A stretch of 64,000 nucleotides of DNA, from assembly GCF_026339955.1 (NCBI RefSeq), contig NZ_JAPEPW010000001.1, positions 7,151,001-7,215,000 on the forward strand, written 5' to 3'. The notes under the pieces were generated by a model. It made no database searches. It saw only the letters and a program-made list of their open reading frames with translations, and had not been told where the DNA came from. The stretch's first letter is position 1. Each line of letters starts with the position of its first letter. A program made the position numbers and the translations under genes. The DNA comes from Streptomyces sp. NBC_01549. GTDB lineage: Bacteria > Actinomycetota > Actinomycetes > Streptomycetales > Streptomycetaceae. Positions 60,541 to 64,000 of the stretch are shown here, in pieces.

Positions 60541-60747
60541 TCAGGCCGGGGAGGAATCCGGTGTCCCGCGGAGCGGGGCAGGGGAAGCCGGATCGCCGCC
60601 GGGCGGTCCGGCGTCCGTCCGGGGAGTGGCGAGGGCGGCCTCCAGGAGGTGGAGGATCTCGGAGTTGAGGGACCGCCGGTCCGCGGCGGCGCGGGCGGTC
60701 ACCCGTTCGTGCAGGTCTGCCGGGATCCGGAGTGAGAAACGAATCAT
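60541..60747 (-). CDS. Arc-type ribbon-helix-helix protein divergent from tnpB
   Basis: A 68-residue DNA-binding protein. MIRFSLRIPADLHERVTARA gives the beta strand and first helix, and RSLNSEILHLLEAAL the second helix of an Arc/CopG ribbon-helix-helix. It is disordered after residue 42. Its start is 76 bases from tnpB on the opposite strand. It probably controls the shared promoter, so it may be part of the element. Confidence 0.75.
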   Translation of the reverse strand: MIRFSLRIPADLHERVTARAAADRRSLNSEILHLLEAALATPRTDAGPPGGDPASPAPLRGTPDSSPA

Positions 60748-60823
60748 GACGTTATGTTGGCGGCATGGTGACACCCAGTGAAGCCGACGGGGCCGGGCGC
60801 GCCGGTACACGTACCGGCTTCGC

Positions 60824-61984
60824 GTGTCGTCGAGCGCCCGTACGGCGCTGGAGGCGGAGTGGGCACGGTGCCGGTGGATCTGGAACGAGTGCGTCGCCAA
60901 GTCCAAGACGGTCCACCTGCACAACAAGGCCACGGGGGAGAAGCGGACCTGTGGCCCGGCGCAGCTCGACCGGATGCTGACCCAGGCGCGGGAGCGTACG
61001 CCGTGGCTGCGTGAGGGCTCGTCGGTTCCGCAGCAGCAGATCATCCGGGACTTCGGCAAGGCGCGTGCGAAGGCGCAGAAGGACATCAAGGACCGGCTGC
61101 CGCAGCGGCAGAGGGCCGGTATGCCGGGGTGGAAGAAGAAGCGTGAGGCGGAGCCGACGCTGAACTACACCCGGCGCGGGTTCCGGCTGAAGAACGGCCG
61201 CCTGTGCCTGGCGGGTGGGATCGTGCTGAGGGTGGTGTGGTCGCGCAGCCTGCCGGGTGATCCCTCCTCGGTGCGCGTGTACCGGGACAGTGTCGGGCAC
61301 TGGTACTGCTCGTTCGTGGTCCGAGCCGAGGTGCGTCCGCTGCCGGAGACCGGCCGGGTGCTCGGCGTGGACTGGGGCGTGAAGCAGACCGCGACCACCA
61401 CCTCGGACGCGCACGACCTGCCGCACGCCCAGCACGGCCGCAAGGCGCAGGCCCGACTGACGCGTTACGACCGGATGATGGCCCGCCGTCGGCCGAAGAA
61501 GGGGCAGGCCGCCTCGAAGGGCTACCGCGAGGCGAAGAAGTGGCGGGCGAAGACCTACGCGAAGATCGCCCGGCAGCGGCAGGACACCGGACGCAAGTGG
61601 GCCAAACGCGTCGTGACCGACCACGACGCCATCGCCGTCGAGGACTTCAGGCCGAAGTTCCTCGCCAGGTCCTCGATGGCGCGCAAGGCGGCGGACGCCG
61701 CGATCGGCGCCACGAAGAAGGCCCTGACCGAGATGGGCCGCAAGCACGGACGGGACATCCGTCTCGTGCATCCTGCGCACACCACCATGGACTGCGCATC
61801 GTGCGGAGCGAGAACCAAGCACGCACTGCCGTTGTCCGAGCGCACCTACACCTGCACCGCATGTGGAATCGTCTCCCCCAGGGACAAGAACTCCGCCCGC
61901 GTGATGCTCGTCCGGGCAGGTCTGAACCCGGCTGGTGTCGAGGGCGTAAGACCACCGGGAGCGCTGCTCCCAGAGGCAGCCTGA
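60824..61984 (+). CDS. tnpB: IS200/IS605-family TnpB (RNA-guided nuclease-type)
   Basis: A 386-residue TnpB. The RuvC residues are present: Asp183 (GVDWGVKQT), Glu273 (AVEDFRPK) and Asp354 (SPRDKNSA). A zinc ribbon is formed by Cys324, Cys327, Cys344 and Cys347. The conserved N-terminus RRYTYRLRVSSSARTALEAE starts before the GTG at 60824, in frame after a TGA at 60779; an ATG at 60765 would need a one-base shift, so the true N-terminus is unclear. No TnpA transposase is nearby, so the element is of the IS1341 type and cannot move on its own. Confidence 0.86.
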   Translation: MSSSARTALEAEWARCRWIWNECVAKSKTVHLHNKATGEKRTCGPAQLDRMLTQARERTPWLREGSSVPQQQIIRDFGKARAKAQKDIKDRLPQRQRAGMPGWKKKREAEPTLNYTRRGFRLKNGRLCLAGGIVLRVVWSRSLPGDPSSVRVYRDSVGHWYCSFVVRAEVRPLPETGRVLGVDWGVKQTATTTSDAHDLPHAQHGRKAQARLTRYDRMMARRRPKKGQAASKGYREAKKWRAKTYAKIARQRQDTGRKWAKRVVTDHDAIAVEDFRPKFLARSSMARKAADAAIGATKKALTEMGRKHGRDIRLVHPAHTTMDCASCGARTKHALPLSERTYTCTACGIVSPRDKNSARVMLVRAGLNPAGVEGVRPPGALLPEAA

Positions 61985-62048
61985 GCCAGGAATCCCCGCT
62001 CAGCCCTGAAGAAAGGAATCCCCTTCCCTTCAGGGAGGGGAGCAGTCA
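61981..62048 (+). ncRNA. Candidate 3' end of omega RNA and element right end
   Basis: Two hairpins immediately follow tnpB: CTGAGC/GCTCAG (61981-61986 with 61998-62003, including the stop codon) and CCCCTTCCC-TTCA-GGGAGGGG (62020-62040). The segment ends gagcagtcaa, the usual place where guide sequence begins in TnpB omega RNAs. The exact RNA boundaries were not determined. Confidence 0.5.
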
Positions 62049-62220
62049 ATTCCCGCACCTGGGACCCGGGCCGGGGGTGTGACGCATCGCGTACGACGGT
62101 GAGTGGGCCGAGGACGCTCTCGGCCCAGGCGTGCACGGCGGCGGGCAGTGTCTTCGAGCCGGGCAGCGTGTCAGAGTCGGGCGGCGTCTTCGAGTCGAGC
62201 AGTGTCCTCGAGTCGGTCAT
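62049..62220 (-). pseudogene. APH-family phosphotransferase, 5' fragment
   Basis: From ATG 62220 the frame encodes an 18-bp-periodic leader (TLLDSKTPPDSDTLPGSKTL) and then VHAWAESVLGPLTVVRDASH and PRPGSQVRELT, the start of an aminoglycoside-phosphotransferase-like N-lobe. The gene is cut at 62049 by the right end of the TnpB element, and the kinase core is not found on the other side, which means more was lost. Confidence 0.6.
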
Positions 62221-62625
62221 GCCCCCACCTCGGTGCCCCGCAGGAGGTATCCGAGACGGAGGCGGCCACGGCGTCAACACCGTGCACGGCGGGCATCACC
62301 ACGGCCTGAGGTGCGGCAGGGCGCTGTTCGAAGGCGGGTCGGGCAAGGGCGGGAGCGGGGATGGGATTCACGGTTCCTCCTACGGTGACGACGATGAGTG
62401 GGTGCCTCAAGAACGCACCTGATCAAGAAGCCGTCACGGGTGTAGGAGGGCGAATCCTCAGACGAAGGTTCGAGTGGGTGTGCTGGGCCTAGGGGACGCT
62501 GGGTGATGCGGTTGTGATGTGACGTTCGATCCACTCGTGCGAGGTGCGTCACTCGATCGAGGGATTGCCCTGGTCGGGCCGAGACGGCGAACCGCCTCGG
62601 GATGCCGACACGGTGCTGGTGAACG
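62221..62625. other. Gene-free stretch
   Basis: No gene can be supported between the phosphotransferase fragment and the epoxide hydrolase. A ggtggggg ribosome-like site for the fragment ends the stretch on one side. Open frames on both strands are short and of low quality. Confidence 0.45.
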
Positions 62626-63615
62626 TCACCTGTCACTCGTGACCCGGGCGAGCCAGTCGATCAGGATGCGGTTGACGTCCTCGGGCCGTTCCTGCTGGAT
62701 CCAGTGGCCGCAGTCGTCGAGGAGGTGGGAGGAGAGCAGACCGGGAAGAGTGGTGGGGTAGGCCGCGATCGCGTCGGCCAGCCAGGTGGTGGAGGCGTCC
62801 CGGCCGCCGCCGATGAACAGCGAGGGCTGGGTGACGGGCGCGCCGTCGTGGTCGGCCAGGTCCTCCCAGTCCCGGTCCATGTTCCGGTAGCGGTTCAGCG
62901 CCCCGGTCATCCCGGTCCGCTCGAACTCTCCCGCGTAGACATCGAGGTCGTGCTCGTCGAGCCAGTGAGGGAGCCGCCCGGCGGGGAAGCGGTCGCGCTG
63001 AGCGCCCCCGGGGCTCACGAAGTGGGGGTCCGGCGCGCCGGGTGCGGGCATGGTGTCGGCGGACAGTGCCGCGTACAGGCCCGCGAGCCAGCCGCGGACG
63101 TCGGGCTCGATCTCGGCCTCGGCCCTACCGGGCTCCTGGAAGTAGGAGACGTAGAACTCCTCGTCCCCGCCCATCTGCGCGAAGATCTCGCTGGGACGCG
63201 GGCCGCCGCGCGGGGCGTAGGGCACGCTGAGCAGTCCGACCGCCCGGAACACGTCGGGGCGGACGAGGGCGGAGACGGCGGCGATGTTCGCGCCCCAGTC
63301 GTGCCCGACGACGATGGCGGACTCCTCACCCAGGGCTTCCACCACGGCGACGTTGTCCTCCACCAGCTCGAGGATCCGGTACGCGGTCGGCGCCTCTGGC
63401 TTGGAGGAGCGGCCGTAGCCGCGGACGTCGAGGGCGACCGCTCGGTAGCCGGCCTCGGCGAGCGCGGGAAGCTGGTGGCGCCAGGAGTACCAGGACTCCG
63501 GAAAGCCGTGAACGAGCAGGACCAGCGGGCCGGTTCCCTGCTCCACCAGATGAGTCCGCCCGGCGGGTGAGGGGACAAGACGGTGGATAAGGTCTGTTGC
63601 GGACGACTGCGGCAC
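62626..63615 (-). CDS. Alpha/beta hydrolase, epoxide hydrolase-like
   Basis: A 329-residue soluble hydrolase. HGFPESWYSWRHQ is the oxyanion motif, VGHDWGANI contains the Asp nucleophile, and DDCGHWIQQE has the catalytic His. A cap domain with tyrosine (SYFQEPGRAEAEIEPDVRGW) matches epoxide hydrolases. It should open epoxides to diols; haloalkane substrates are possible. GTG 63615 was chosen because gggagg lies 5-6 bases upstream; a TTG at 63636 is the outermost start. Confidence 0.85.
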   Translation of the reverse strand: MPQSSATDLIHRLVPSPAGRTHLVEQGTGPLVLLVHGFPESWYSWRHQLPALAEAGYRAVALDVRGYGRSSKPEAPTAYRILELVEDNVAVVEALGEESAIVVGHDWGANIAAVSALVRPDVFRAVGLLSVPYAPRGGPRPSEIFAQMGGDEEFYVSYFQEPGRAEAEIEPDVRGWLAGLYAALSADTMPAPGAPDPHFVSPGGAQRDRFPAGRLPHWLDEHDLDVYAGEFERTGMTGALNRYRNMDRDWEDLADHDGAPVTQPSLFIGGGRDASTTWLADAIAAYPTTLPGLLSSHLLDDCGHWIQQERPEDVNRILIDWLARVTSDR

Positions 63616-63868
63616 GGATCCTCCCAGGGGGCTCAACGCGTGGCCGTCGCGGCGAACAGGCCGCGCGGCCCGTTCGCCACGCGGCCTCCGGTACTACCGC
63701 CGATCATGCGGCGGTCGGCGTGGCGCGGGCCAAACCTGTTGCCGATTCGGCAAAACCGGTCCCGGCCATGGGGCGCGTCGGTGATCGGTTCGGAGACGAC
63801 GGGCGTGCGGGCAGGTTCGCCGCCGAACCGATCCGCGAGCGCCTCGCACGGCTCACGGACCGCAGGCC

Positions 63869-64000
63869 CTAGCCGCCCTGTGCGGCGGCGCGGCGTTGCC
63901 GTTTGCCGAGTGGGGCCTGGGACAGGTCCTCGGCCTTCGACCTGAGGTTCTTGTAGCCGTAGCCGCGCTCGGTCAGCCACGCTTCCGCGGCGGCTTCGGC
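63869..64000 (-). CDS. Partial gene at window edge, C-terminal part only
   Basis: The last 43 codons of a minus-strand gene, ending at TAG 63869-63871: EAWLTERGYGYKNLRSKAED then LSQAPLGKRQRRAAAQGG. It begins beyond the window. I do not recognise the family. The 253 bases between this stop and the hydrolase start show no supported gene. Confidence 0.6.
   Translation of the reverse strand, partial: AEAAAEAWLTERGYGYKNLRSKAEDLSQAPLGKRQRRAAAQGG

Noticed and set aside
60765..60823. ATG 60765 as the simple start of tnpB
   Set aside because: It is in a different frame from the conserved TnpB N-terminus; a one-base shift would be needed, so GTG 60824 was used with a note.
61846..62048. The phosphotransferase fragment extending through the TnpB end
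   Set aside because: The frame continues, but the residues after VRELT are antisense to tnpB and the RNA hairpins, with no kinase similarity.

Overview
The window is from a high-GC actinomycete, almost certainly Streptomyces. Support comes from the codon use, GTG/TTG starts, purine-rich ribosome sites, a LAETG sortase-sorted surface protein, an ECF41-type sigma factor, streptogrisin-type protease, zinc-free paralogue of ribosomal protein L32 and IS701 element. No rRNA or tRNA gene, CRISPR array or origin was seen. The gene mix (secreted enzymes, short-chain dehydrogenases, regulators, broken genes, insertion elements) suits a chromosome arm more than the core.

Layout. 1-13 kb: two SDR oxidoreductases, a PLP decarboxylase, an L,D-transpeptidase, a Gfo/Idh oxidoreductase divergent from a ROK repressor with paired operator-like sites, a membrane-anchored trypsin-like protease, a DJ-1/PfpI protein, a type II NADH dehydrogenase-like enzyme, a secreted HAD phosphatase and a flavin/F420-type oxidoreductase. 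12.7-15 kb: an ECF41 sigma factor with an epimerase-like and a membrane protein. 15-20 kb: two pectate lyases behind a promoter with a LacI-type operator, a TetR regulator with four operator-like sites, and a wall-anchored protein. 20-31 kb: gene scars (flavin reductase/antiporter chimera, thiolase and monooxygenase scraps), a STAND ATPase, a DsbA-TPR protein, SDRs and an XRE regulator. 31-39.7 kb: a phosphotransferase, a 2OG oxygenase-like protein, a probable Zur-controlled rpmF operon, a PAS/GAF/SpoIIE phosphatase, a peptidoglycan-binding protein and a coupled small ORF/hydrolase pair.

39.8-49.1 kb: a mosaic of three truncated genes lies divergent to an RraA-family aldolase. It is followed by the most coherent uncharacterised system here: a tightly coupled four-gene operon encoding a SWIM zinc-finger protein, a vWA protein, a MoxR AAA+ ATPase and a 957-residue DUF5682-type protein. 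This is the same parts list as the poorly understood E. coli yehLMPQ set.

49-64 kb: an aquaglyceroporin, an ArsR regulator, an SDR/LysR chimera, a further SDR, an IS701 element inserted in the third codon of another SDR (the 5-bp duplication lets the original start be rebuilt), a GNAT protein with a possible leader peptide, a frameshifted P450, a broken F5/8-domain secreted protein, a truncated CoiA-like gene, a TnpB element with a divergent ribbon-helix-helix gene, a beheaded phosphotransferase and an epoxide hydrolase. The window ends inside a minus-strand gene.

Two themes stand out. Several operators can be read directly as inverted or direct repeats next to their likely regulators. At least nine loci are truncated, fused, frameshifted or interrupted, so the stretch records repeated deletion and insertion.
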